Position numbers and translations under genes: made by a program. Positions 54,960 through 63,665 of a stretch of 64,000 bases of DNA are shown here, piece after piece. The notes beneath the pieces were generated by a model, which saw only the letters and a list, made by a program, of their open reading frames with translations, ran no database searches and was not told where the DNA came from. The first letter of the stretch is position 1, and every line of letters begins with the position of its first letter. The stretch lies in contig NZ_CP054058.1 in the NCBI RefSeq assembly GCF_003935895.2, positions 372,001 through 436,000 on the forward strand. The letters are read 5' to 3'. Source of the stretch: Scandinavium goeteborgense (GTDB lineage: Bacteria > Pseudomonadota > Gammaproteobacteria > Enterobacterales > Enterobacteriaceae).

Positions 54960-55309
54960 TGCAAGTCCTTAAATTACAGATATAGCAAATTCTCCGGAAA
55001 CCGGTGAAAAAATAAAAAAATGCGCACGCCATAGTACAAATAAAAACGTTGAAATGTTAGCCATCGGAATTGAGAAATGGTAAGGGAAAGCACGCATACA
55101 TAAAGGAAAAGTGATGTGTGATATTTATGGCAGGGAGAGAAAGGGTGGGGATTATAGTTATTATCAATACATCAAGCCGAAGTATTGATGATTATTATTG
55201 AATGCGGATAAGAAGTGAGTGTCAATCCAGTATTAATGCATAAAGTGCTATGTGGAAAAATGGATTGCCAATACATTAATGGTTTTTCAGGATGGTATTT
55301 GGGTTCGCT
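54960..55309. promoter_or_regulatory. Divergent acrE/acrS control region
   Basis: 350 bases without a gene, AT-rich. It contains an inverted repeat ATCAATAC...GTATTGAT (55163-55189; 8-bp arms, 11-base spacer), a candidate operator for the TetR-type regulator. AT content fits H-NS binding. Promoter boxes could not be assigned with confidence. Confidence 0.6.
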
Positions 55310-55981
55310 ATGGCCAGAAAAACAAAAGAAGATGCGCTGATTACCCGACAGCAGCTGCTGGATGCTGCTATCGAGCAGTTCTCACTACGAGGGGTTTCCA
55401 GCACCACTCTGACCGACATCGCTGATGCAGCGGGCGTGACGCGCGGAGCCGTCTACTGGCATTTCAATAATAAAGTCGAACTGTTTAATGAAATGTGGCG
55501 AGAGCAAATTCCATTGCGCGATATAATACGCGATCGTGTAAATATTAATGAAAGCGATAATCCGCTGATGTATCTACGTGAAATGTTTGTTGTGGGTATG
55601 CAACATATCGCTCAATCTGTAAAACTTCGTGCACTGATGCAAATTTTGTATCATAAATGTGAGTTCACAAAAGAGATGATGCTTGAGTCGGAAATTCGTC
55701 AGCGCATCTGTTTTGGCTATGAAATGCCACGTCGGGTATTAACACAATGTGTTCGTAATGGCAGTCTTCCTGCCGATACGAATATTGAATTAGCCCTGAC
55801 AATGTTTCATTGCTTCTTTTCTGGCGTAATAAAAAATTGGCTGCTCTTTCCCGAACATTTCAATTTGTATCAGCAAGCGCCAGAGCTGGTGGATAATATC
55901 ATGGCTACGTTACCTCATCACCCTGCGACGCTGCCGATGCCGATGGATAACGTTGCGGTATATCGCCATCAGGCGCTGTAA
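55310..55981 (+). CDS. acrS: TetR-family repressor AcrS (EnvR)
   Basis: A 223-residue regulator with an N-terminal TetR helix-turn-helix (about 10-57; TLTDIADAAGVTRGAVYWHF) and a helical ligand-binding domain. E. coli AcrS represses acrAB. I chose the ATG at 55310 (MARKTKEDAL), the family start; another ATG six codons upstream is in frame. The C-terminal domain differs clearly from K-12 AcrS, so ligand range may differ. It stops one base before the convergent c-di-GMP gene. Confidence 0.9.
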   Translation: MARKTKEDALITRQQLLDAAIEQFSLRGVSSTTLTDIADAAGVTRGAVYWHFNNKVELFNEMWREQIPLRDIIRDRVNINESDNPLMYLREMFVVGMQHIAQSVKLRALMQILYHKCEFTKEMMLESEIRQRICFGYEMPRRVLTQCVRNGSLPADTNIELALTMFHCFFSGVIKNWLLFPEHFNLYQQAPELVDNIMATLPHHPATLPMPMDNVAVYRHQAL

Positions 55982-58084
55982 TCAGCTGGCTTGCTGATAC
56001 CTGGTGGTGATGGCTTCGGCGCTCACCGGTTTGCCTAATAGATAACCTTGCAAAGTGTTGCAGCCGAGTTGTGTCAGAAACTCTCGCTGCGCCTGGGTTT
56101 CAACGCCTTCCGCCACGACGCGTAAATTCAACGTGCGCGCCAGGGCGACAATCGCGGAAACGATAGTGGCATCTTCGCCTTCGCCGCTCAGCTCTTTGAC
56201 AAAAGCCCGGTCGATTTTCAGTTCGCAGGCGGGTAAACGCTTGAGATAGAGCAGGCTCGAATAACCCGTGCCGAAATCATCAATGGAGGCTTTCACCCCG
56301 AGTTCAGTCAGGCGCGTCAGTACCGCGACACTCTGTTCCGGATTATGCATCGCAGTGGTTTCGGTCACTTCCAGGATCAGCATTTCCGGCGGAATATTAT
56401 GCCGGGCCAAGCTCGCCATCACCGTCTCGATAAGCATCGGCTGTTCAAACTGCAGAGCGGAAAGATTGACCGCCATTGACCAGCTAAGCTGTCCCTGTTC
56501 GCGCCACGCATTGAGCTGGCGGCAGGCCTCGTTAATGACCCAATTCCCCATCGGGATGATGATCCCGGTTTTCTCCGCCAGCGGCAGGAAAATATCGGGC
56601 GCCAGCAGCCCTTTGAGCGGATGTTCCCAGCGCAGTAGCGCTTCAAAGCCCAAGATTTCGCCAGTCGACGCGTGGCATTTGGGCTGATAGTGCAGACGTA
56701 ATTCCTGCCGTTCGACCGCCATCCACAAATCATTCATCAGCTGTAGCTGTTGCTGGGCGAAGGTATTCATCGAAGGCTGGAAGAAGTGGTAGCCGTTACG
56801 CCCGGTATGTTTGGTGTGATACATCGCAGCATCGGCGTTAAACATCAGCTCCCGATCGTTTTGTCCGTCATGCGGGTAGAGCGCAATACCCACGCTTAAC
56901 GTTACCACCAGTTCGTACTTGTCGATGAGGAATGGTGCATCGATGGCCTGCACCAGTGCACTGGCGAGGCGGGCGGCATCGTCAGGGGCTGAAATGTCTG
57001 CCAGCAAAACAAACTCATCACCGCCGATACGGGCCAGGGTGAATTGCCCACTCAAGGGCAGCAGTAAGCGGCCGGTGACCGCGACCAGCAGTTTGTCTCC
57101 CACGTCATGACCAAAAGCGTCATTAACGGCCTTAAAGCCATCTAAATCCATAAACAGCAACGCAAACGGACGCGCTTCAAGGTCGGCTTTGCTGATAGCC
57201 TGGCTCAGGCGATCCTCAAATAACACGCGGTTTGGCAGGCGGGTTAAGGTGTCCTGAAGTGCCAGCTCGGCCAGCTCTTTATTCGCTTCCGCCAATGAGG
57301 ATGCCAGCAGTGCGGTTCGGGCCTGCAGGCGTGCATCAAGCATCGAAATGAGCAGTGTGGTTCCGAGAATAAACAGCGTCACCACGCTGACCAGGACCGC
57401 CAGCCAGTTGCCGTTCAGGCCCTGGTGACCCATCGGCATTTGTTCGGGAAACTGCGCCGCTATCATGCCGGTGTAATGCATCCCGGCGATGGCGATCCCC
57501 ATCAGCACTGCGGCACCAAATCGCATCAGGGCAACCTGCGCCGCTTCGTGACGCAGACGGAAAGTGAGCCAGAGGGCGGCAAAAGAGGCGAGCAGGGCGA
57601 TGACGACGGAAAGCGAAACCCAGCGATAATCCCAGATGATGGGCCTGGAGACGTCCATGGCGGCCATCCCGGTGTAGTGCATCAGCACCACGCCCGTTCC
57701 CATCACTACGGCACCGGGCAGCAAGCGACTCAGGCCGAGCTTGTCGATGCTCACCAACCATAAGGCAAAAAGGGAAGAGGCCATGGCGATGGCCATCGAT
57801 AGGGCGGTCAGCCCTGGGCTGTACTGCATACCCATTGCGCTGTCCATCGCCAGCATGCCGATAAAATGCATTGCCCACACGCCGAAGCCCATGGCGATCC
57901 CGCCCCCGCAAAGCCATATCCAGGCGGCTCTTCCGTGGCTTGTGGAGACACGCCCCGCCATGTTCAGTGCAGTCCAGGCCGCGAGAATAGCAATGATAAA
58001 GGAAATGGCGACCAGAATAGGGTCGTAATGGCTAGCCAGTATGGTGTCATCAGCTCGTGCACGGGGTGGTGAGGGCTGTGACAT
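55982..58084 (-). CDS. MHYT-GGDEF-EAL cyclic-di-GMP signalling protein
   Basis: A membrane protein of about 700 residues. Seven membrane segments form an MHYT sensor (repeated MHFIGM/MHYTGM motifs near residues 72, 134 and 201), then a GGDEF domain with an intact RIGGDEF (no RxxD inhibitory site visible just before it), then an EAL domain. The EAL residues are all present: EALLRW, VNLSALQF, ILEVTETTAM, DDFGTGYSS, LKIDRAFVKEL, VVAEGVET. So it may both make and break c-di-GMP. I prefer the ATG at 58084 (GGA eight bases upstream); ATG 58090 and TTG 58108 are alternatives. No counterpart at this locus in K-12 that I recall. Confidence 0.92.
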   Translation of the reverse strand: MSQPSPPRARADDTILASHYDPILVAISFIIAILAAWTALNMAGRVSTSHGRAAWIWLCGGGIAMGFGVWAMHFIGMLAMDSAMGMQYSPGLTALSMAIAMASSLFALWLVSIDKLGLSRLLPGAVVMGTGVVLMHYTGMAAMDVSRPIIWDYRWVSLSVVIALLASFAALWLTFRLRHEAAQVALMRFGAAVLMGIAIAGMHYTGMIAAQFPEQMPMGHQGLNGNWLAVLVSVVTLFILGTTLLISMLDARLQARTALLASSLAEANKELAELALQDTLTRLPNRVLFEDRLSQAISKADLEARPFALLFMDLDGFKAVNDAFGHDVGDKLLVAVTGRLLLPLSGQFTLARIGGDEFVLLADISAPDDAARLASALVQAIDAPFLIDKYELVVTLSVGIALYPHDGQNDRELMFNADAAMYHTKHTGRNGYHFFQPSMNTFAQQQLQLMNDLWMAVERQELRLHYQPKCHASTGEILGFEALLRWEHPLKGLLAPDIFLPLAEKTGIIIPMGNWVINEACRQLNAWREQGQLSWSMAVNLSALQFEQPMLIETVMASLARHNIPPEMLILEVTETTAMHNPEQSVAVLTRLTELGVKASIDDFGTGYSSLLYLKRLPACELKIDRAFVKELSGEGEDATIVSAIVALARTLNLRVVAEGVETQAQREFLTQLGCNTLQGYLLGKPVSAEAITTRYQQAS

Positions 58085-58108
58085 TACCATCGTCCATAAA
58101 GGACTCAA

Positions 58109-58124
58109 AGGGATTTAAATCCCT
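58109..58124. repeat. Perfect 16-bp palindrome upstream of the c-di-GMP gene
   Basis: AGGGATTTAAATCCCT is self-complementary, 24 bases before the preferred ATG and adjacent to the TTG alternative. It could be an operator, or it could hide the AGGGA ribosome-binding sequence within it. Confidence 0.75.
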
Positions 58125-58173
58125 GATTTTATGAAGGGAATGCCGACACGTTCGCCGACGTTTTCCCCATTAT

Positions 58174-58338
58174 TCACTCCAGGTCGGAGCAGTTCACCAG
58201 CTTGAGTGGATTGACAGAATTCATGTTGCGGCACTTATCGCTTTCGGTGGATAAAATCTCGATCCACTGCATCAGCAAACCTTCAAACACAAACATAAAC
58301 AAGGCAAAGACAATCAGCCATCCGTACTTGCGAAGCAT
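58174..58338 (-). CDS. yhdU: Small membrane protein YhdU
   Basis: A 54-residue protein with one hydrophobic segment (about 6-24, WLIVFALFMFVFEGLLM) and a short tail with two Cys (DKCRNM, LVNCSD). It resembles E. coli YhdU in the tail ESDKCRN...SVNPLKLVNC. The ATG at 58338 has AGGT upstream; the frame is open further upstream but that part has no recognisable homology. Function unknown. Confidence 0.8.
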   Translation of the reverse strand: MLRKYGWLIVFALFMFVFEGLLMQWIEILSTESDKCRNMNSVNPLKLVNCSDLE

Positions 58339-58434
58339 ACCTGCACCTGAGAATTGATTGGGTGAATGGCAGGCAATATACACGAAAAGTGACGTCAGGA
58401 AAGGGGGGAGAAAATCGCAGGATTTAAGGCAATA

Positions 58435-58470
58435 AAAAAGGCGCTTCCCCATGCCGAAGAGCGCCTTTTT
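58435..58470 (-). terminator. Terminator after fis
   Basis: AAAAAGGCGCT and AGCGCCTTTTT form an 11-bp stem, 16 bases past the fis stop; T runs on both strands make it bidirectional. Confidence 0.92.
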
Positions 58471-58486
58471 ACCGCCAAGAACGAAC

Positions 58487-58783
58487 TTAGTTCATGCCGT
58501 ATTTTTTCAGTTTCTTACGCAGAGTACCACGGTTGATGCCCATCATCAGAGCAGCGCGGGTTTGATTACCACGCGTGTATTGCATAACCATGTCCAACAG
58601 GGGCTGTTCTACTTCAGCCAGTACCAGCTCATACAGATCATTAACATCCTGACCATTCAGTTGAGCAAAATAGTTCTTCAGTGCCTGTTTAACCGAGTCA
58701 CGGAGAGGTTTCTGAGTCACCTGATCCTGAGAGTTAACGGTAGAAACGGTCAGTACGTCAGAATTTACGCGTTGTTCGAACAT
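58487..58783 (-). CDS. fis: DNA-binding protein Fis
   Basis: A 98-residue nucleoid protein that appears identical to E. coli Fis. The C-terminal helix-turn-helix is [22 protein letters not shown] (about 73-94). The N-terminal arm contains the region used for activation. Fis binds upstream of rrn P1 promoters such as the one at 39868 in this window. It is co-transcribed with dusB from a stringently controlled promoter. Confidence 0.99.
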
Positions 58784-58808
58784 AGTTCTGTCAGCTCTTT
58801 ATTTCTGT

Positions 58809-59774
58809 TTACGCAAAATTTTCGAAGTATGCCTCCAACGCCTCCAGCTGTACGCTGGCATCCTCAATGGCGTTGAATGTGCGCCGAAACTGGTCATCTG
58901 GAGCGTGTTCCTGTAAATACCAGGATACGTGTTTGCGCGCTATTCGGTACCCTTTTGTATGACCGTAAAAATCATGCAATTCCCGAACATGTGCACAAAG
59001 TAAGCGCTTCACCTCTGCCAGAGGCAGTGGAGGTAGCAGCTCCCCAGTGTCCAGATAATGCTGGATTTCCCGAAAGATCCAGGGTCTTCCCTGAGCTGCA
59101 CGTCCTATCATCAGGGCATCAGCCCCCGTATAGTCGAGCACAGCTCTGGCTTTAAGCGGGTCAGTAATGTCACCATTCGCGATAATCGGAATGGAAACTT
59201 TCTGCTTAACTGCCCGAATACTGTCGTATTCAGCGTCTCCGTTAAACAAGCAGGCGCGAGTGCGTCCGTGAATAGTCAGAGCCTGAATGCCACAATCTTC
59301 AGCCAGTTGGGCAATCTCTACACAGTTACGGTGGTCCGGCGCCCAGCCAGTGCGAATCTTGAGAGTGACAGGAACGTCCACTGCTTTTACCACCTCGGTC
59401 AGGATAGATTTCACCAAACCTGGATGTTGCAACAGGGCTGAACCTGCAAGCTTGCGATTCACTTTTTTCGCCGGGCAACCCATATTGATGTCAATAATTT
59501 GGGCGCCACTTTCAACGTTAATACGTGCGGCTTCCGCCATTTCTTCAGGACAGCTACCGGCAATTTGCACGGTGCGAATCCCGGGCTCGTCAATATGCAC
59601 CATCCGTAAACGGGACTTGTCGCTCTCCCAGACTTGCGGGTTGGAGGACATCATCTCAGAAACGGTTAAACCTGCTCCCATCTCGTAGCACAGCGTCCGG
59701 AATGGTCTGTCAGTAATGCCAGCCATGGGCGCTGCGATCAGGCGATTTCTAAGCTGGTGGTGTCCGATGCGCAT
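58809..59774 (-). CDS. dusB: tRNA-dihydrouridine synthase B
   Basis: A 321-residue FMN enzyme with a TIM barrel and helical C terminus that reduces uridine in tRNA (U17 in E. coli). The catalytic Cys is in [13 protein letters not shown] (about 95-107). Length equals that of E. coli. First gene of the dusB-fis operon, 25 bases before fis. Confidence 0.98.
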   Translation of the reverse strand: MRIGHHQLRNRLIAAPMAGITDRPFRTLCYEMGAGLTVSEMMSSNPQVWESDKSRLRMVHIDEPGIRTVQIAGSCPEEMAEAARINVESGAQIIDINMGCPAKKVNRKLAGSALLQHPGLVKSILTEVVKAVDVPVTLKIRTGWAPDHRNCVEIAQLAEDCGIQALTIHGRTRACLFNGDAEYDSIRAVKQKVSIPIIANGDITDPLKARAVLDYTGADALMIGRAAQGRPWIFREIQHYLDTGELLPPLPLAEVKRLLCAHVRELHDFYGHTKGYRIARKHVSWYLQEHAPDDQFRRTFNAIEDASVQLEALEAYFENFA

Positions 59775-60104
59775 GAGTTAAGAAATGACCATACTGTGAC
59801 TGCAAGGCGGCGTATATTACGCATTTTTTTCCTGAGATGAAAGGCCAAACTTTGAGCAATCCTCTGTCATAGATCAAGGAATCGCCAGTCGGTCAGGCGC
59901 GATAATTTTAATCGTTAGATAAATCATCGGTTTATATTCATATGGTGGATTTGTGCGCAGATGAAATTTTGCGTAACTTATCGTTTTTTACTGCTCAAAA
60001 GGGAGCAGAAAAGGGAGAACCTGCTGTTTTTATCAGCAGATTATCCCGATTATTGCGGGCTGGATCTCATTTCATTGCTGGATGAGAAGGCCCTTTTTTG
60101 GCAC
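59775..60104. promoter_or_regulatory. Region between dusB and the carbonic anhydrase gene
   Basis: 330 bases. The half next to dusB carries the dusB-fis promoter. The other half has a hairpin CTGCTG...CAGCAG near 60022-60042 and a second, CTGCTC...GAGCAG near 59990-60010, but neither has a proper T run, so the terminator of the carbonic anhydrase gene is unclear. An open frame at 59961-60242 is not convincing. Confidence 0.55.
59814..59842 (-). promoter_or_regulatory. dusB-fis promoter
   Basis: On the minus strand -35 TTTCAT, a 17-base spacer and -10 TAATAT, followed by a GC-rich discriminator (ACGCCGCC). These match the growth-rate-controlled fis promoter of E. coli. Confidence 0.8.
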
Positions 60105-60854
60105 TTATTCGACCACGACGCGACCGTGCATCGGCTGTGTCGGACGGTTATTATCGTGATGCATGGTGTGGGTAAATTTCTCAAGCTGCGTTTCAGAAAG
60201 CGTCAGCGGATGTTTCAATACCAGCCAGGTTACGCCTTCTGAACAGGGTGGCGTTGTCAGAGAACCACTAAAGCGCCAGTATGTTCTGTCAGCTGGGAGA
60301 AGCGAGTTGATGTCGGGCGATGCTTTCAGCACAGCGTCACTTTCAGCCTTCTCTGGCATTACTTTCCACAGCTTATCGAGCTCAGAATTTGCCTGGCCAA
60401 CGTCAAACATCACGGCCACCACGGCTATTTCACCAGCGGCATTTTTATGCACCAGATGCATCTCCATAGCGGAGTGCTTTCCGCGGACGGTGTTCTCGGA
60501 AGGGGCATGGAAATGGAACTGTTGCAGGGTGTAGTGCTGACCATCGAGAGTGATGCTGTCATCGGCTTTCGGGTCAACTGTCGCCTGAATGGTGTGACCA
60601 TTATTGAGGATAATGTCAGGGCCGGTACCGTAGTGGGTCACCAACGGCTGCAGATGCGTTTCCATCGTATGGGTAATGTCGATGGGCGACTGATTCATCC
60701 CCTGCTGACAGGTTTTATATTCATCGCTTAACTGGCTCCAGTGGTCAGGATCACCTTCTCCGGCGTAACTCCAGTGTGAGGCCATTGCGAAGGCAGGGAG
60801 GGTGCTTAGCGCCAGTAACGCTGCTTTGTAAAACATCTTGCTCATAATATTCAT
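60105..60854 (-). CDS. cah: Periplasmic alpha-type carbonic anhydrase
   Basis: A 249-residue enzyme. A signal peptide ends at about residue 25 (FAMA, then SHWSYAG). The three zinc His are in QFHFH and EMHLVH. The alpha-family blocks NQSPIDI, LNNGHTI and YWRFSGSLTTPPCSEGV are complete. It interconverts CO2 and bicarbonate in the periplasm. It is not found at this locus in E. coli K-12 as I recall and splits prmA from dusB. Upstream sequence to 60946 is very AT-rich. Confidence 0.93.
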   Translation of the reverse strand: MNIMSKMFYKAALLALSTLPAFAMASHWSYAGEGDPDHWSQLSDEYKTCQQGMNQSPIDITHTMETHLQPLVTHYGTGPDIILNNGHTIQATVDPKADDSITLDGQHYTLQQFHFHAPSENTVRGKHSAMEMHLVHKNAAGEIAVVAVMFDVGQANSELDKLWKVMPEKAESDAVLKASPDINSLLPADRTYWRFSGSLTTPPCSEGVTWLVLKHPLTLSETQLEKFTHTMHHDNNRPTQPMHGRVVVE

Positions 60855-60946
60855 CCAATGAATTAAAAATGTAAAATTATTAAATAACTCAATTAGTTAC
60901 GTTATTATTTTATCATGAACAGGAAACGGACTATGGGGAGATAATG

Positions 60947-60972
60947 CTCGCGTGACCGGGCGGCCACGCGAG
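60947..60972 (-). terminator. Hairpin after prmA
   Basis: CTCGCGTG and CACGCGAG pair perfectly across a 10-base loop, 8 bases past the prmA stop. It has no T run, so termination is uncertain. Confidence 0.5.
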
Positions 60973-60979
60973 AGATCAA

Positions 60980-61861
60980 TTAGTGCTTACGACCAGTGAT
61001 GCGGCACCACTCTTCTTTCTCAACCACCGGGTCGAGTGCGAATTGAGAGGTATAGGCTTCACAGACGCTGTCGGCCTGGCTCGCAAGTATACCGGAAAGG
61101 CCCAGCAGACCGCCCTCAACGGGCAGGACGCTGATTAATGGGGCCAGTTCGCGTAACGGGCCCGCCAGGATGTTAGCGACCACCACATCGGCTTTCATGG
61201 CGTCTGGCTGGTCCTGCGGTAAATAAAGTTCCAGCTTATCGGACACGCCATTGCGCTGCGCGTTATCACGGCTGGCCTGAATCGCCTGCGGATCGATGTC
61301 GATCCCGATAGCCTTGGCCGCGCCCAGTTTCAGTGCGGCAATAGCAAGGATCCCGGATCCACAGCCAAAGTCGATCACCGTTTTGCCGTTCAGATCGAGA
61401 CCGTCGAGCCACTGCAGGCACATCGACGTGGTTGGGTGGGTGCCGGTACCAAACGCCAGGCCCGGATCGAGCATCACGTTAACCGCGTTTTCGTCCGGTA
61501 CATCGCGCCAGCTCGGGCAGATCCACAGCCGCTCACCGAAGCGCATTGGGTGGAAGTTATCCATCCATTCACGTTCCCAGTCTTTATCTTCCAGTTGCTC
61601 AATCTTGTGAACAAAACCCGCACCAAGCAGCGGCTGATGTTCCAGAATGGCAACCACTTCCTTCATGTCGGTTTCGGCATCGAACAGGCCAATCACATCG
61701 GTATCGCCCCACAGGCGGGTTTCACCCGGTAAAGGCTCAAACACCGGCGTGTCGTGGGTGTCCTGGAAGGTGATAGAGACGGCACCCACTTCCATCAGCG
61801 CATCGCTCAGTTCTTCAGCGTTAGCACCAGTGGTGTTCAGTTTCAGTTGGATCCATGGCAT
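60980..61861 (-). CDS. prmA: Ribosomal protein L11 methyltransferase
   Basis: A 293-residue SAM-dependent enzyme that trimethylates L11. The N-terminal substrate-binding domain (about 1-55) is followed by the methyltransferase core with [19 protein letters not shown] (about 162-180) and [11 protein letters not shown]. Length equals that of E. coli. It lies 12 bases after panF. Confidence 0.98.
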   Translation of the reverse strand: MPWIQLKLNTTGANAEELSDALMEVGAVSITFQDTHDTPVFEPLPGETRLWGDTDVIGLFDAETDMKEVVAILEHQPLLGAGFVHKIEQLEDKDWEREWMDNFHPMRFGERLWICPSWRDVPDENAVNVMLDPGLAFGTGTHPTTSMCLQWLDGLDLNGKTVIDFGCGSGILAIAALKLGAAKAIGIDIDPQAIQASRDNAQRNGVSDKLELYLPQDQPDAMKADVVVANILAGPLRELAPLISVLPVEGGLLGLSGILASQADSVCEAYTSQFALDPVVEKEEWCRITGRKH

Positions 61862-61873
61862 GGCAAAACTCTT

Positions 61874-63328
61874 TTAATGATTAACAGTGATATTAGGGGC
61901 TTGTGTGGCAGGCTGACCAAAACGGTTGCCGACGACAAAAGCCAGAAGACTCAGCAGTAGCGAGGGGACAATCGGGTGAAAGCCCAGGTACTGAATTTTC
62001 AGGGTGGCGAGCAGGGCATACAACACGCCGCCGACAATCATGGCGCTCAGCGCTCCGGCAGCGTTCGCTCGTTCCCAATAAAGGCCCAGCACCAGCGGCC
62101 ACAGGAAAACAGCTTCCAGCCCGCCAAACGCCAGCAGGTTCAGCCAGATGATCATCTCCGGCGGTCGCCAGGCCGCCAGCAGCAGCAGCGCACCCAATAT
62201 CAGGGTGATCAGCGCTGACATACGTTTCAGCCGCTTCTCGTTGTGCACCTGCTCCGGGCGGAAATTCAGATACAGATCTTTGATGATCGTAGCGGAACTC
62301 TGCAATAACTGCGCGTTGATCGTCGACATGATGGCCGCCATCGGCGCGGCAAGGAAGATCCCCGCAGCCACCGGCGGCAACACTTTAACCATCAGCGTGG
62401 GGATAACCAAATCCGGGACGTTGAGATCCGGAATCACGGCGCGGCCAAGTGCGCCAGCCAGATGCATACCGAACATCAGGACAGCCACGACAATCGTGCC
62501 GATAATCATGCCGCGGTGCACAGCCTTGCTGTCTTTGTACGAGATGCAACGCACTGCCGTGTGCGGCAGGCCAATTACCCCAAAGCAGACCAGCACCCAG
62601 AAAGAGGTCATAAAGCTCGGCGATAAAATATCGTCAGCACCCTGTGGGGAGACCAGTTTAGGGTCGATGTGTTCCAGCGTTTGTACCGCATGACTCAGGC
62701 CACCCGCCGCGTGAACGACACCAATCAGCAGCACGATGGTGCCAATCAGCATCACCATGCCCTGCATCGCGTCGTTCAGTACGCTGGCACGGAAGCCGCC
62801 GAAAGCGGTATACAGCGCGATACTGATCCCGAAAATCAGCAGGCCCGTTTCGTAAGGAATACCGGCTGCGGTTTCCAACAGGCGTGCGCCGCCGATGAAC
62901 TGTACGGTCATGGCCCCGACAAACGCGACCAGCAGGCTAAGGCTCGCCAGCCACACCAGCAGACGGCTCTGATAGCGGGCAAACAGCATATCGTTGAGCG
63001 TCACCGCGTTATAACGTCGGGCAAGGATAGCGAATTTTTTCCCCAGAACGCCGAGCGATAACCACACGGCAGGTAATTGGATCATCGCCAGCAATACCCA
63101 GCCCAACCCGTATTTATAAGCCGCTCCGGGGCCACCGATAAACGAACTGGCGCTGATGTATGTTGCGCTAAGGGTCATCGCCAGTACGAAGCCGCCCATC
63201 GAACGGCTACCGAGAAAATATTCGTTGAGGAACGTGCCGGTGGCACGTTTACGCATCGCGTAAATCGACAGGCCAAACACCACCAACAAATAGGCGACAA
63301 GCGGCAAAATGACTTCAGGCTGCATCAT
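61874..63328 (-). CDS. panF: Sodium/pantothenate symporter
   Basis: A 484-residue member of the sodium/solute symporter family with about 13 membrane segments. Family blocks such as YFLGSRSMGG (about 38-47) and GGLEAVFLWPLVLGLYWERA are present. It imports pantothenate for coenzyme A synthesis. Two ATG codons start the frame; E. coli uses one fewer residue. It overlaps yhdT by 14 bases. Confidence 0.97.
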   Translation of the reverse strand: MMQPEVILPLVAYLLVVFGLSIYAMRKRATGTFLNEYFLGSRSMGGFVLAMTLSATYISASSFIGGPGAAYKYGLGWVLLAMIQLPAVWLSLGVLGKKFAILARRYNAVTLNDMLFARYQSRLLVWLASLSLLVAFVGAMTVQFIGGARLLETAAGIPYETGLLIFGISIALYTAFGGFRASVLNDAMQGMVMLIGTIVLLIGVVHAAGGLSHAVQTLEHIDPKLVSPQGADDILSPSFMTSFWVLVCFGVIGLPHTAVRCISYKDSKAVHRGMIIGTIVVAVLMFGMHLAGALGRAVIPDLNVPDLVIPTLMVKVLPPVAAGIFLAAPMAAIMSTINAQLLQSSATIIKDLYLNFRPEQVHNEKRLKRMSALITLILGALLLLAAWRPPEMIIWLNLLAFGGLEAVFLWPLVLGLYWERANAAGALSAMIVGGVLYALLATLKIQYLGFHPIVPSLLLSLLAFVVGNRFGQPATQAPNITVNH

Positions 63329-63557
63329 CGTCCTCCAGTGGAATATCGCGATAGATGAATTTTACCATTGCCCAACAGAGCAAAATAAACACCAGCGGAC
63401 TTAGCAAACAGGCCATTTCAAACCAGCGCGGCAGGCCGGTGAAGCCCTGAATTGAGTTTGGTATGTAAGCACTTGCCAACCAGGCTGCGAGATAGAGGAG
63501 GGTAAGCCACAACGCCCAGCGGGCTTCTTTGTGGGCCTGAACAAAACGCGCGTCCAT
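63315..63557 (-). CDS. yhdT: DUF997 small membrane protein YhdT
   Basis: An 80-residue protein with two membrane segments (about 16-34 and 46-66) and an acidic end (DIPLEDDDAA). Same length as E. coli YhdT. DUF997 proteins nearly always sit next to panF, which suggests a helper role in pantothenate transport, but no function is shown. Confidence 0.94.
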   Translation of the reverse strand: MDARFVQAHKEARWALWLTLLYLAAWLASAYIPNSIQGFTGLPRWFEMACLLSPLVFILLCWAMVKFIYRDIPLEDDDAA

Positions 63558-63625
63558 AAGGCTCCCAGGGTCAATTTAAAGCGGGGATTGTACCTTAAGG
63601 GGCTGGTAAGGGGAGAGAAAAAGAA

Positions 63626-63650
63626 AAAAGGCCGGAAGATCCGGCCTTTT
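63626..63650 (-). terminator. Terminator after accC
   Basis: AAAAGGCCGGA and TCCGGCCTTTT form an 11-bp stem with a 3-base loop; on the minus strand a T-rich run follows. Confidence 0.93.
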
Positions 63651-63665
63651 GCTAAACGTTCAGGA

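Noticed and set aside
59961-60242. 93-codon plus-strand open frame near the carbonic anhydrase gene
   Set aside because: Its second half is antisense to cah, there is no recognisable domain, and it has no clear ribosome binding site.
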